DNA of 64,000 nt, from contig JADFUC010001733.1 in NCBI GenBank assembly GCA_019722365.1, positions 1 through 64,000 on the forward strand, read 5' to 3'. This document shows, piece by piece, positions 46,070 to 57,738 of this stretch. Positions within the stretch are counted from its first letter, which is position 1. Each line of letters begins with the position of its first letter. The notes below the pieces were generated by a model, which had not been told where the DNA came from, searched no databases, and worked only from the letters and a program-made list of their open reading frames with translations. Source of the DNA: Lithospermum erythrorhizon (lineage: Eukaryota; Streptophyta; Magnoliopsida; Boraginales; Boraginaceae). The position numbers were made by a program, and so were the translations under genes.

Positions 46070-46720
46070 AATGATTATTGGTGGCCCAAACAGAAGAGGA
46101 AATTCTTGAATTTGTATGTCAGAAAATATATTAGAAACATGTCAGCAGTTGAAGATAAAAGCACCCGGCTTGTCCGTGAGAGAAATTTATTCTGACCCTT
46201 CCTATTCAAAATGGACTTAGAGACATATTCACGATGGATTTTGTTTTTGGACTCAGGGGCGTTGAGAAAAGAATAATGATGGTATTTCGTTTGATAGTGG
46301 ATAGTAGCCAATCGGCTTCATTTAACTACCCAATCCATCGACTTCACTTCGCGGCGGTTAGCGAGGTTGCTCACGTTGATCAAATTGTGCGATTGCATGG
46401 AGTGCCGGTATCCGTTGTATCGGTCCGAATGCGGATTCACCTCAGTTTTGGAAAGGATTTAGAAAGCGATAGGATATGAGGGTCAATTTAGTCTGTCATT
46501 TAAATCCAGCGATCAGTTAGGCGGTGAGAAGAGCAATTCAAACATTGGAGGATATCGCGAACTTTGTGTGTTGAACTTTTAAATTGGGATGATGAATTAC
46601 TAAAATGGGTTGCATATAATAATAGCTTCGCCCGGTATTGAGATGGCCTTTAATTTGGCGTTATGCAGGAAAATGTAGGACTCAGGTTTGTTGGAATGAG
46701 GTTGGGGATAGGAGAAATAT
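46070..46720 (+). pseudogene. Tekay integrase remnant
   Basis: WWPKQKRKFLNLYVRK (46,080-46,130) is the zinc-binding end (usual WWPGMKR.IA.FV..C). The open stretch at 46,234-46,479 reads MDFVFGLRGVEKRIMMVFRL then DQIVRLHGVPVSVVSVRMRI, covering two core blocks; the catalytic aspartate of SDRD is lost (SVRM). QTLEDIANF and WNEVGDR-type text follow at 46,535-46,735. Frames are broken. Confidence 0.8.
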
Positions 46721-46869
46721 CTCTGATTGGCGGAGTTGGGTGGAAGGTCGGTGGAGAGACTAAAATTGATCTGACGGCACACACGAAAGATGAATAAAGA
46801 TGTATGAAGATCGTCCTTGGTGTGGATTTAGTTTGAAATTGGTGATAAAGTATTCTTGAGAATATCCAG

Positions 46870-47300
46870 TGGAAAGTATGCTTGAGATTCGGGAAGAGTT
46901 GAGTCCCATATATTCGAGATTTTAGTGAGTTGGTCCGGTGGCTTTATCGTTTAGCGTTGCCGCGAGTGGATAAATTAATAACGTCTTCCGTAGTGTGTTT
47001 GAGGAAGTATATCCCGGGCAGATCCCGTATTTTGGAGTCACCTGACGATGGGCGGAGGACTGCATTATGAAGAGAGAAGCAGGTGAAAATTCTTGATCGA
47101 AAGGAAAAGTGTTGCGAAATAAAGTTGGCTTTAGTGAAGGTGTTGTGAAAAATCATTGGGTGGAAGGAGCTCGGTAGAACGAGGAGGATGTCGAGTCGAT
47201 ATCCGCATCTTTTTCGAAATAGAAGGTTAGTTCTTAAACTTTGTGATATAATATGTGTTAATATGTGAATTATTATGAGGATGGGTAAGTGAGTTAGAGG
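46870..47300 (+). pseudogene. Tekay C-terminal chromodomain-like region
   Basis: CLRKYIPGRSRILES, KQVKILDRKEKCCEIKLALV, WKELG and a final SRYPHLF-like reading near 47,185-47,215 correspond to the C-terminal arm of Tekay/Del integrase, a divergent chromodomain thought to guide insertion into heterochromatin. It is followed by about 130 bases to the 3' LTR. Confidence 0.72.
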
Positions 47301-47353
47301 CAGGCGCGTGGGTGTTGATAAATTTAGAACTGAAATTTTTATTAGGTAGGTAG

Positions 47354-49735
47354 TTGAAATAACCCGTTCCCGTGCCAGCGATTGTTTTTTTAATATGATT
47401 TTTAGTTCTTGGGTTGAGTGTTTGGTGGTTAAAGTTAAAATTTGAATCGAATAATGATAATATATAAGGTTGGGCGATAATATATTGCGAGAATAGAGAA
47501 TTTAATTTGACCGTGTTAAGAGTTATGTTGTTGGCAGAAGAGAAGAGAAATTGTAGACTGACGAGACAAGAAGCTCCACTTAAATGTTCACTATTAAGTG
47601 TCACGCCACCATTTAATTATATTTACTTGAAAATCCTATCTTTTTCTTAAGGGCGAAATTCTCCATAGCCCCCAGGCTTGATTTTTTTTCTCTTTTCTTG
47701 AGCAAACTTGTTGAGATCAACCCTCTCAATCTTGTTCATAAATGCTCATCAAAGGTATGAGTTTTAATCTTCGAATCTCATTAATTTTTGGAGGCTATAG
47801 TTGATTATTTGTTAGTTTGACTTTTGTGTTAACTTTTAGATCTTGACTTTATTATAGGATGAGAAATGTTATCTAGGGTTTTAGTTTAGGGGATTTGAGT
47901 TTGGTGGTGGGTTAGAAAGTGGTGTATGTTGAGGTTCGCTTTGTTGACTTTGTTGATTTTTCTTAAGTTAACTTTAAATTGTAGTAGGAGGTTAGGGACC
48001 AGGTATGATTATTTTGGGAATAAAGTATTGGTTTTGGATAGCAGTTGGTAGAGATTGGGTTGATAGTAGTTAGTGTTTGAATTGGAGTTGTATTTAATAG
48101 TTTAATTAGTTGGTGATTGATTGTTGGATTGGTTGGAATGTATTAAAATTTATTGTTAGGGGTAATAAAGTGATGACGAATATCGGGATTTCTGAAGTTG
48201 ATAATTAGAATGTAGTTACGTTTGAATTTTAGAAGTGTATACTAATCAGGGATAGGATGATTGCTAAGGTAGAAAATTTGAATTGTGAGGCGTGGTATAA
48301 TACTGGGGTTTTATATAGATGTTAGAGAGGTTATTACGGAATGTGTTATAATGTATAATTTCTTTGAATAGGAGTTGAGCAGGACGCACGGACTACACAA
48401 GTTATCATTCTTTGCTTTTGTTTGGAGTGATGGAACCATAGTATATATTATGTTTATTTTGCATGTATTTTGTCATTGGACTATTTTGACATGTGTGAGT
48501 ATTATGATTCATATGAGATAGTTGTGATTATGATTCATATTATGAGATAAATTTGTGATTGTGATTCAACATTATGAGATAGTTGTGATTATGATTCGTA
48601 TGAGATAGTTGCCTTTATGATTCATATGATAAGAGATAGTTGAGATTATGATTCATATAAGATTATATGGTGGTTATTGTGGTTGGTTATACGCGTGTCT
48701 TTACGTATTAATACTTGTCTTTAGTATTAATTTGTGTGTGTGTCATCTGTCTGCCCGGTTTTATTTTGATTATTTTGATATACATTTGTGCAGATGGTGG
48801 TGATCAGGCCGGGAGGTTTGTTGTGGTATGCATGTATTGGTGGGTAGCCTCGTGGATTGGAGGTTTGGTGTGATATGCATAGTGGGGGGGTAGCTGGGTG
48901 GGAGGATGAAGGTGAAGACCTCGTCGATTGTGTGGAGATGGATTCCTCGTATGTGTGTATTATTTGTGGAAGTGGATTCCTCGTTTTGTTGGTTATTTGT
49001 AGGGGTGGATTCTACGTTTGTTTACTATTTGACTAGGTGGATTCTCGGTGTTTCTGTTGTGGAGGTGGATCGCCGTTTGATTCTTTTGTGTGTTGAGGCA
49101 GGTTCACTTAAATGGTCTCATTTGTTGATGGTTATAAACACATATAGTATTATGTGATATGAGTATAAGAGAACTCTATAGTTTGTGAATGATTATTACT
49201 GGTATTAGCTTGGTTAATGTATATACATATGTTATATATATAAGCATGATTATGTGATTGAGTAAAATATGTGGTATTTGTATTCACTCAACTTTATAGC
49301 TGACTCCCTTTTACATGGGTGGGCGTTTTATCTTTAGTTAGACGATCGTTGAGGTGGGTGAGGGATCTGTGCGGAGGCTACGTGAATCTGGAATTGAGGC
49401 GGAGGTGGTGGCGAGAGGAAGTCTCGTGATCGTTCCCCTTTTGTTGTCGACTTGTATATTTTTAGCAGACTTGTGTTATTTGATAGAGAGTCTGGTTGTC
49501 ATTACTTTTCTATGTTGTATTTTGGATTTCTTGTGTATCCTTGGGTTGTATTATTCGAGGTGGTTGTATGCTTTTTGTTTTGTTGGATGTGTTGTTGGGC
49601 AACGATGGAATAGAGAGTTTGTCTTTGTTAATGTATTGTGAGATCATATTTGTTATTGTATCCATCGGTGGTGACTCTGGTGTCTTAGTTGTTAATGATC
49701 TTGCCTTGGGCGGTCGGCTTGGGGTGGGTCGTTCT
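47354..49735 (+). repeat. Tekay 3' LTR
   Basis: It pairs with 40346-42735, 2.38 kb. It begins near GAAATAACCCGTTCCCG, which resembles the common TGTAAC.CCCGTTCCCG start of this clade. It contains the second copy of the 29-base array at about 48,490-48,670. It shows patches of strong identity to the partner separated by indel clusters. Confidence 0.85.
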
Positions 49736-51930
49736 GATTCCGATCTCACCGATATTAGCGGCCCGATAAACCCGTACTTTCAAAGGCTGTTATAGCTCGC
49801 ATGGCCCAGATCATAAAGCGAATATGAGACTAAACAAAAAGTTCCCGATCTAAGATTCTTAGAAATATACACAAGTTATACTAACGGTACTAGATATTGC
49901 AGATAGTGAACAAATAGCAAAATAATGCACGAAATGCGAGATGTGACTCACACCAGTTGCCCACGGGCAACTAGCAACTCGAATGTTCGGCCAAGTTTAG
50001 ACATTGCGAAACTTGCTCTCTGAGCTACGATTTAATGCTGCTCAGTGAGTTATCAACATCAGCCCCCATTATTTACTTTACACTTAATCGCTACCGCCTC
50101 TCGAAAAATGTCTTATCAATGTCTTTTGGCCTCTCGCGATGGGCCCGATCTTGTGGTTGGCTTATATTTTCAGCCCAATCTGATATACTAAAACACGATC
50201 CTTAATCCCTCTTGCCTACCGGAAAATGATATCGTATATCAGTGGCCGCTGTGTCTCTCATGATGAAGGCAGTCCTTAGAGTTTAGCATATTGCGCTTCA
50301 ATGTCCTGATACACTCACAACCTAATCATGGCGTAGCTCCGGATCGTGCTTAGTCCTCTCGACCGGATACATGCGGCTTACGTAAGTAAATATACTACAC
50401 TTTCGGTAGTAGACAAGAGTCACCGTGAATTCTGGCGTAGCCATGACTTACAAGCAAATCAAATGCTTTATAACTTGATATTAGATCCTGCGATTAAAAT
50501 CTCGACATAGTCCCGAACCCGAGGAATATCGAAAGTTAATGCGACTATACTCGCCACATGTCAAGCAAAACCAACAGTGATAGCGAAAATCATGAAATTC
50601 TTTAGCATGATATTGCTTTACGAATTGACCATGAACATTGACAACCTAATGAGATGATTACAGGACAGCATCTGATCTTCAGCGGTACTAAGCGTAGGGA
50701 ATACGTTCCATATATTCCTTTTCAGCATATGATTTAGGTGCAAATGCAAAAGACAAATGTACATTTAAAGCACTAGGAGTATTTATTAGTTTGGCGTGCT
50801 TACATTTTAAAATCCAGACGTGACCTTACCGATATAACCTTTTTGTGACAAGAAAAGCATAAACACATCTGATATATCTCAAGTTTTCAGAGGTTTTCTT
50901 TGCGGCGCTGCAGATCAACCGTCTCAGGCTTCAATCTTGAGCGACCCGTTCGACTTTTGTATATCGGACTTATGAGCTGCGGTATCAATATCATCTACGT
51001 ATAAAATTAGTGAGCATGTATGGACTCCTTGAATACGATCCTACATCAAATACGACTATCAAACTTTTTGTACAGCTTGCGCGAAGGCTGGCTGACCGTA
51101 CAAGGACCTCGGCACACTTGGCGATGTTGCTTTTACGGATTTTTGGAAACCATACGGGTAGTGTTGGGCCCCATGAGATAATAGATGCATGCAGAATGTC
51201 GGATTGAAACGATTTGGTTGTCCTGGCGATTTAATCATTCAAAATACTTAATTTCAATATATATTACTTGTTAGACAATTAACATTTTTGGTTTGCCGAT
51301 ATCGGCGTTAAGGGTCTTATGAAACTACTTAGGGTCCATTTCGTAATCTATATTAAATGTGATAGTCGGTTAATATTATTTAATATATTGCTGCATAGAT
51401 CAATTCACAAGAATTAACGCTAACATGAAAAAGCGAACTATATAATAAGAATTTATTATAAACTTCGAATAAAAGGTGAAAGCGAAGGAAGCATTCGAGG
51501 GACGAAAATCTGAAGGTCTCGGGATAGGGGATTGGGTCGGTTGGGCGATTTTGATGAGATGAGAATGGATGGTACATTACGCATAAAACTCGTCAATTAA
51601 TATATGAAGTTGCTTAAACTCTCTTAACTTCTGACGCTTCATTTGATTTGAAATCAAAATCTCCTCACTTTCTCCCAAAACCGCCCGAACTTCCCAATGG
51701 GAAGATTATTTCTGTTTAAGCTTTGTTCTAGTTTACGCTGTCGTTCTGAAGTAAAAGCGTGAAATTATTAATTCTTGGTGTTGATACTCTTGGGAGATAC
51801 TGCGTTGAGTATTGTGAGGCAACAATTTCCATTGCCGATTTATTCCAAGAAGAATTTTGTTATTAAGTTCATTATTTTTTGTATAATCAGGCCAAATCAC
51901 AGGATTCGTGTCAGATAAGTTTAGAACCAT
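49736..51930. other. Unassigned region, no gene recognised
   Basis: About 2.2 kb of mixed composition with only short ORFs on both strands. None shows a domain I recognise. Because a minus-strand copia reverse-transcriptase fragment follows at 51,935, the nearer part may be the remainder of that element's pol or LTR, but no motif supports this. Confidence 0.4.
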
Positions 51931-51934
51931 TTAG

Positions 51935-52420
51935 ATACGATTAAGAATCCAACAGGTGGGTCATATAATTTCTTCTTCCAACTCTCCATGTAAGAAAGTT
52001 GTCTTGACATCTAATTGCTCAAGTTCCAAGTCGTGATGTGCAACAACAACAAACAACACTCTGATAGAAGTATGTCTGACTATAGGTGAGAATATTTCAT
52101 TGTAGTCTACTCCTCATTATTTGGAAACATCTAGTAACCACTCTAGATTTTTATTTTTACCCCATTTGGTGTTAACCCTTTTCTTCTTGAATACCCAGCA
52201 GTGACAACTTTTCTTCACTGTGGTTTTACAGCCAACTCCACAAGTGCGATTCTTAGTGATTCCATTTTATCTCCCGTGACAAGCCATTAGGCTGACTCGA
52301 TTACCGGTAACAACTTCTTTATAAAAGGCTGGCTCGTGACTTTCTACAACGTAAATCAAAGAACCCAGCGTATCCTCATGCTTATTACATGAGGAGGTAC
52401 CCGTAATTAACTCTTAGAGG
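51935..52420 (-). pseudogene. Copia reverse transcriptase fragment, minus strand
   Basis: Minus-strand text includes CHCWVFKKK-type sequence near 52,180-52,215, GVDYNEIFSPIVRHTSIRVL near 52,060-52,125, and VAHHDLELEQLDVKTTFLHG followed by ELEEEI near 51,980-52,050. This is the N-terminal half of a copia reverse transcriptase, with LEQLDVKTTFLHGELEE as the hallmark (first catalytic aspartate present). The sequence differs from copia-1 and copia-2 (HHDLELEQLDVKTTFLHG against the QMDVKTAFLNG type), so it is another family. Stops interrupt it and the downstream half is not recognised. Confidence 0.8.
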
Positions 52421-53584
52421 TCACAAGGCTTAGAATGGAAGCTTTTTGATGTTTATTTTATATTATGGCCGAGAAGAGCTACTCTTGTCATTACTACTTA
52501 TAGAATTAAATGCACTCCGCTTTCTTCCCCAACACCATCACTTGAAGTATATAGTTTTATGGTTTAACTAAACATAGAATTTTCATCAAATATTATATTT
52601 CTACTCGGAATAGCATTAATACCGGATGACCAAATTACATGCTGCTGGCGCCCGTAGCGATAACTGTAAATATGCCATATTTTGCTTTTTGGTTCAGCTT
52701 TCCACTGCATTCGAAGTACCCCAACACGCTAATCAAAATTTCGTTCTTTATCTTTTTTATGAGAGTTATCTTCGTTGGATCATGATCCTTGCCATCGAAT
52801 CAAGCTGGGATTATATTTAATTTCATGTTGTTTTCCTTTTTGTTTTTTTGTTGGCCTGCCTCTTTTTTCCTTGGTGTATCATTTTCTTCTTCCCCTTTCG
52901 ATATTATTTATACGTACCATGTTTGTTTGGTATTGACCTTTTCCCGAAGCTGTACTTCGACTATGGTAGAAAATTTGGTGTCTGATGTTTCTGCTGTAGC
53001 GATGAGGAACATGTATTCTTCAAAAATAGTTGAATTAAGTTTTTTGTACCACTATGAACTAAAATTTTCTTGTAATGTAAATTTGAGCACATCATTGTAA
53101 TTTTTTTTGTATTATAAAATATTGTCATAACTATCATATATTTATTTCACATTGACACTATTAACATATACCTTGTTAATGGATTCTATGTATTCTTGCA
53201 CAGGACAACCGATGTAGTTTTTCCCGAACATGACATGATAATAGATTCAAACATAGATCCTTCTTGATCGTGTTCGTTGTCGAAATCATATTTTTTGAAG
53301 AAAATTGTCCTTTGAATATATTAATATACCATGTACCCAATTGATATGATCCAAACAATAACATTATACCTTTGTATTTTTTGCGGTTTGTGCAAGAGAG
53401 GAATACGAGCTTTAACTGTTGCCTATTTCTTACCGTTGCTGACTTGATATGTACTTCACTTGTAGTTAAATTTTTATTGGTAAAGTTTGACTAACTTGTG
53501 ATAGTTTATAATCAAAGTATTTTTTTATTAAAATATTGGTTGCCAAAATCTATTTTAAGTTGTCTAGTTGTAATAACTTGGGTT
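52421..53584. other. Spacer, no gene recognised
   Basis: Short ORFs at 52,626-53,100 (plus) and 53,176-53,364 (minus) lack recognisable domains. Some could be degraded gag-side sequence of the minus-strand copia fragment, by position only. Confidence 0.35.
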
Positions 53585-53609
53585 AAAAAAAAAAAAAAAA
53601 AAAAAAAAA
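53585..53609 (+). repeat. Poly-A tract
   Basis: Twenty-five consecutive A residues. It could be the 3' tail of a retroposed sequence lying to the left on the plus strand, but nothing upstream is recognisable as such. Confidence 0.6.
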
Positions 53610-53699
53610 TTTAAATTTTTTGATTCGGTGGGACGGGAGATAGTATAATTTTCTCGATGATAATATTATTTAGTAGAAAACTTTTGAGCAATTTCATTT

Positions 53700-56085
53700 A
53701 TAATTTAGTAGTGTTCTTGTGGAATAATTTTATCTTTGAAATGTTCGGGTTAGAGTAGATTTAAAGTACGATATAAGCGGGGAATTACTTAGAAAGCGAG
53801 CGGAATTTCGAGTTTTTAAAATATCTGTCGTACACACTCATCATCGCGTCGCCTTAAAATGTGCCTTTTCCACTTACGATGGCGGGGCAAGTAGCTGAAG
53901 CGAACCAAGAATTTTTACTTAGTTTAAATCCACTGTTGCGTATAGCGCCGAGTTGGTTCTTGAGGCTTTATTCGCACTCACAATTTGAGGTAAGAAATTG
54001 GGAATTTGGTGATTTTTCTTGGTTGACTTTTTGGATTGACTTTTCCATAATTGAATTTTATGATAAATCTTAGTTGGTTATGGGTTCTGTGGCCTATATG
54101 TGATGAATCGTAGATTTCGACTCGTCGGGGAGCGTTATGGTCGAGTTGACTTTTGGGGTTTGGTTGACTTTTGGTGGACATTTTTATAAGACTTTAAATG
54201 TGTAGGAGGTTATATTGGGACCTTATTATAGTTGTTTATGATATTTAAATTGGTGATTTCTAAATTGATTAAAGGATGTTGTTATATTTGAAAAATTAAA
54301 TTCCAAATTTAGTTATAATTGATATTTAGGTTGTTAATTATGGAATTGATGGTTAATTAGAATGACATAAGTTGAGTTGTGGTGAAAGTGATAAGATGGA
54401 ATTTAGCGGGGGAGGATCGATTGGGTTGTGTCAAATGGGATTGTAATTCGATAGTTTATCGAGTCGAGTTAACCGTTTTGAGATAGTTTAAAGAGAGTTG
54501 GTTATGTATGTATCTTCACAAACTGTGATATATAGTAGTAGGTGTTATACTAGGTGTTGTTTAGTATAATTGGAAAATGATTGTCTTTCGCGAAGGTTTT
54601 GCGGTATTGCTTGAGGAGGTAGTCTTTCTCTGGCGGGTGTTCTTTCACGTGCTTAGATTGTGATATCGTGGTATTGTGTTATGATTATGAGAATGATATC
54701 ATGTAATTGTTGTGTTATGTGGTGTGTTTTACGTGGCGCTTGTCGTGACATGATTTCACAACATCGTGACTTTATGATTTATTAATGGCCTTGTTAGGCG
54801 GTGTAATTTGACTTCTGATTGTGGGATGTTTTTGTTGTGCTTTATTCTTGTTTGGGAGTAGAGTGGTTGTTGGAGTTATGCGGTTAGGCCTTGAGTATCG
54901 GGGTGACCACATAGTTGGGATTAGGGATTGGCTTCTCGGCCTTTGCGGGATATGTGGCCAATTTATTGGCTATAGCGTTTTGATTTTGGCCTATCTACGG
55001 TATAGCGTGCGGTATGACTCTGTTTTGATAAACTTTCTTGTGTGCATTGTCGGTGTATTTTATCTACGGTATAACGCGTGCGGTTTGGCCTTATCTTGTT
55101 ATAAGAGCGGTATGAGTCTTTTTGTTGATCACTTTAACATGCGTTGTTGATGTGGCCACATACTCACATTATAGCGTGCGGTGTGCCTGCTTTGTGTATA
55201 GAGATGCGGTGTGCCTTATACTTTGTGTATAGAATGCGGTGTGTATACTTTGTGTATAGAATGCTGATTGTGCGCCTGCTGTGTATAAGTGCGGTTTGGC
55301 ACTTTTATCTTTGGGTATAAGTCTTGAGGTGATTATTGATTAGTCAAGATTCACTTGAATTAGGCGGATTGAGTATATCAAATTAAGGATGTGGTATCTT
55401 TGGTGGGGATATAGAGAGATGGGAGGTTTGATGTTAGAGTTTTAATTACCGTTGTTGAGTCCCCATTGTTTTATTTACGAAGAATTGTGTGTGCTTCTTG
55501 AACCTTACATTATATCCTAAATGTATTATGTTAAATTCATATGCTTGAATTATGTTATGACGCAGTTAGATAGTCTATATGTATATTATTCATATTTGAT
55601 TATTAAATTATGGTATCTGGATTAAAGAGCGCAGCGAGTTATTTGTGTTAAGTTTATAGGCATTTCGTTGTGCCGAGGGTTGTGGTGGCTAGTTGGAGGC
55701 GAGGCTGGGTGTGTGTGTTAGGTTAATTTAGGTATGGGTAGGCGAGGATCATAACGATCTACATTTGATGTGTGTTGTCGGCAGTTTCATTGTTGTGTTC
55801 CATAGAAATCTTTTTAGCATGGTAAATCGATACGTATTTGATCTGATACATTATCATCTGTTAGCTTGCAGAAGCATTCTTTTAACTTTGGATTATGTTG
55901 TGTATATATATTTATGGGTTGGTCAGTTTGAAATAATTTGATGGATTATAAATTAAGAAGCTGTTTTGGTTGGGAAACTTAATTGTAATCCATTTTGGAT
56001 GAAATTGTGTATTTTTTAATAGTTTGGTGACTCTGGTGTTCGGATTTTAATGATACCGAGGCGGCCGGCTGGGGCGGAGTCGTTC
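53700..56085 (+). mobile_element. Probable solo LTR of a Tekay-like gypsy element
   Basis: The right end (GTGACTCTGGTGTTC...GGCTGGGGCGGAGTCGTTCTGGC, about 56,030-56,090) parallels the right end of the Tekay 3' LTR (GTGACTCTGGTGTCT...GGCTTGGGGTGGGTCGTTCTG, about 49,671-49,735). Length is about 2.4 kb. Internal features recur: repeated GTTGACTTTT words near the left (54,020-54,180) and a tandem array in the right half. No primer-binding site or pol follows. The left border is not defined. The ORFs inside are not supported as genes. Confidence 0.5.
54970..55330 (+). repeat. Minisatellite in the solo LTR
   Basis: Imperfect tandem units of roughly 30-40 bases built on GCGGTGTGCCT..ACTTTGTGTATAGAAT; the units from about 55,170 to 55,310 are the most regular. 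Earlier units carry TATCTACGGTATAGCGTGCGG. Confidence 0.7.
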
Positions 56086-56517
56086 TGGCTAGTGTTAACT
56101 ACATTGGTGAGAGTATCGTCTTCTGATAGCGTCTTGAGTGTTAATTCTTAAACTATATTCGATTCTTAGCGATATTGTTATTTTGTTTCATGCTCTTTCC
56201 TTATACTGGTTGTACATGTTTTATATCCATAAGAATCAATGGGGTGACTTGATTAATTTATCTTGATAGAACTTTAGAAAACTTCAATAAAAAGTGGCGG
56301 AAGTAGCTTTTAAAAATTGAACCATTAGGGTCTATTCTATTAAAAGCATTTTGGACAATACATAATTATTTTTGAGATCACGTCAAAATCTGATAAATGA
56401 AAACTTAAAAATGACATAAATAAAATGAGCATGTAAAGAAAATTGGGAGTCTTTACTCAGTGGATGAACCCTAGAAATAAGGATTGGGGCCCTGCTCAGT
56501 GTGTGTATAAAATTGTG
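56086..56517. other. Spacer, no gene recognised
   Basis: No ORF or motif of note between the solo LTR and the minus-strand ORF at 56,518. Confidence 0.4.
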
Positions 56518-56880
56518 TCAACCGTTGTCATCGAATGAGAGCCTGTGTCCACGCAACCCATTAGCTTTTGTCATTTTCGCTTCTAGAGCACCCTGAATTG
56601 ATACTGACGAGGCAATAAATTGTTCCATTAAAGGTTTCCTTGGTGTGCTTTCCACCTTTTCCTGTAATTTGGTATAAAGTTGCTTCCCCTTGATGTCAAG
56701 ATCCTTGACGGATATTCCAATTTGTTTTGACTTTTTTTGGTGCCTTTGTAAGTTGATTGTTGGTAGTTCCATTAAAGATTTCATTGGTGTAGTCTCTGCC
56801 TTGCCTGGTGAGATATCTATAAACTGCATCTGTTTTTGACTTTTGGTCTTGTGAGTTTGGTTTGCAACCACGATGTCCAA
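56518..56880 (-). CDS. Unrecognised 120-residue ORF
   Basis: A basic, hydrophilic open frame (MDIVVANQTHKTKSQKQMQF ... NGLRGHRLSFDDNG). It holds a loose internal repeat: TTPMKSLMELPTINLQRHQK and STPRKPLMEQFIASSVSIQG. There is no membrane segment and no domain I know. Lys-rich spacers and a repeated S/T-P-x-K-x-L-M-E core suggest an exon of a larger protein. It is one of few undamaged open stretches in the right third of the window. No splice partners were recognised. Confidence 0.35.
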   Translation of the reverse strand: MDIVVANQTHKTKSQKQMQFIDISPGKAETTPMKSLMELPTINLQRHQKKSKQIGISVKDLDIKGKQLYTKLQEKVESTPRKPLMEQFIASSVSIQGALEAKMTKANGLRGHRLSFDDNG

Positions 56881-57480
56881 GCCTTCATGTAGGCTTTCTA
56901 TATGCTACAAGCTCATTATTTCTTGTGAATGAACTTTGTTTTCAAAGATATTTAATTATTTTTTTTTTATATGCTACAAGCTCATTAAACTTCAGATTTT
57001 TCATCTTATTAGCATGGTTGTCCGTATTAGTGTTACATCCTGAAACCACTTTATTAGCAAACCTAGAACAAAATTCCTTGCTTGAGCATATCCTAAGATA
57101 CTCAAATCTACCATAACAAGCTCATGATGAGCCTTCAAATTTACTAGTGTTCACACTATTGTTTTAGACTTAGAGTACCAACCGAGCTTTACCACTGGAG
57201 CTGGAACTTTATGTAACATATAGTTCAGTATTGTTCTGAATCCTTAAAGTTGTCTAACGTCATCTAAGAAAGTCATTTTCTAAGAAAAATAAAACTTCGT
57301 TGGATTCTGTTACTCCGTCTTCGTTATATAGAAAATTATAAAAAGGTTGATTTCTCTTGATAAAATAGATTACAGTTTGTGATGGGTGACTTACTACATA
57401 AATAATTTGTTGGACTAACTAAGAAAACGGAGTAATAGAATAACAATTAGAACAATTAGTTGTGTTTGATTACATCGTGC
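56881..57480. other. Spacer with a 19-20 base direct repeat
   Basis: TATATGCTACAAGCTCATT occurs at about 56,899-56,917 and again at about 56,968-56,986, 70 bases apart, with a T tract before the second copy. No gene is seen. The ORF at 56,862-57,116 is not supported. Confidence 0.5.
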
Positions 57481-57738
57481 ATGTTTGTACAAAGGTAATC
57501 AATTATTTTCTTTGATGGAAGCTTATATAGAATAGAGAGATCATATCCTCTAGAGACTTTTCTCTAGTATTTTCTCTCTAGAAAATCCTAGAGCTATCAC
57601 TGTCCCGTTTTGGTTTCTTTTCCTATATTCTTTTACTTTTCATCAGTCTTCTCTAAAAAAATTTGATTTTTTCGATTACTAACTACACATCCTTTTTCTT
57701 TTATTACTAGACTAGTTTTTACTTGGTTATCCATAGTT

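Larger units (their letters stand above)
40346..49735 (+). mobile_element. Tekay/Del-like chromovirus (Ty3/gypsy), plus strand
   Basis: It has two related LTRs of about 2.39 kb, a primer-binding site TGGTATCGAGCC at 42740, a gag start at 42891, and protease, reverse transcriptase, RNase H, integrase and a chromodomain-like C-terminus in gypsy order up to about 47,300. Long LTRs, initiator-Met priming and the ILDRKEK..LRNK tail (reads KILDRKEKCCEIKLALVKV) point to the Tekay/Del chromovirus clade. The frames carry many stops and shifts, so it is defective. No target-site duplication could be recognised at the borders. Confidence 0.87.

Noticed and set aside
49510..49795. Overlapping ORFs of 79-99 residues on both strands near the end of the Tekay 3' LTR
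   Set aside because: The hydrophobic plus-strand and proline-rich minus-strand readings come from LTR sequence; the matching 5' LTR copy does not keep the frame.
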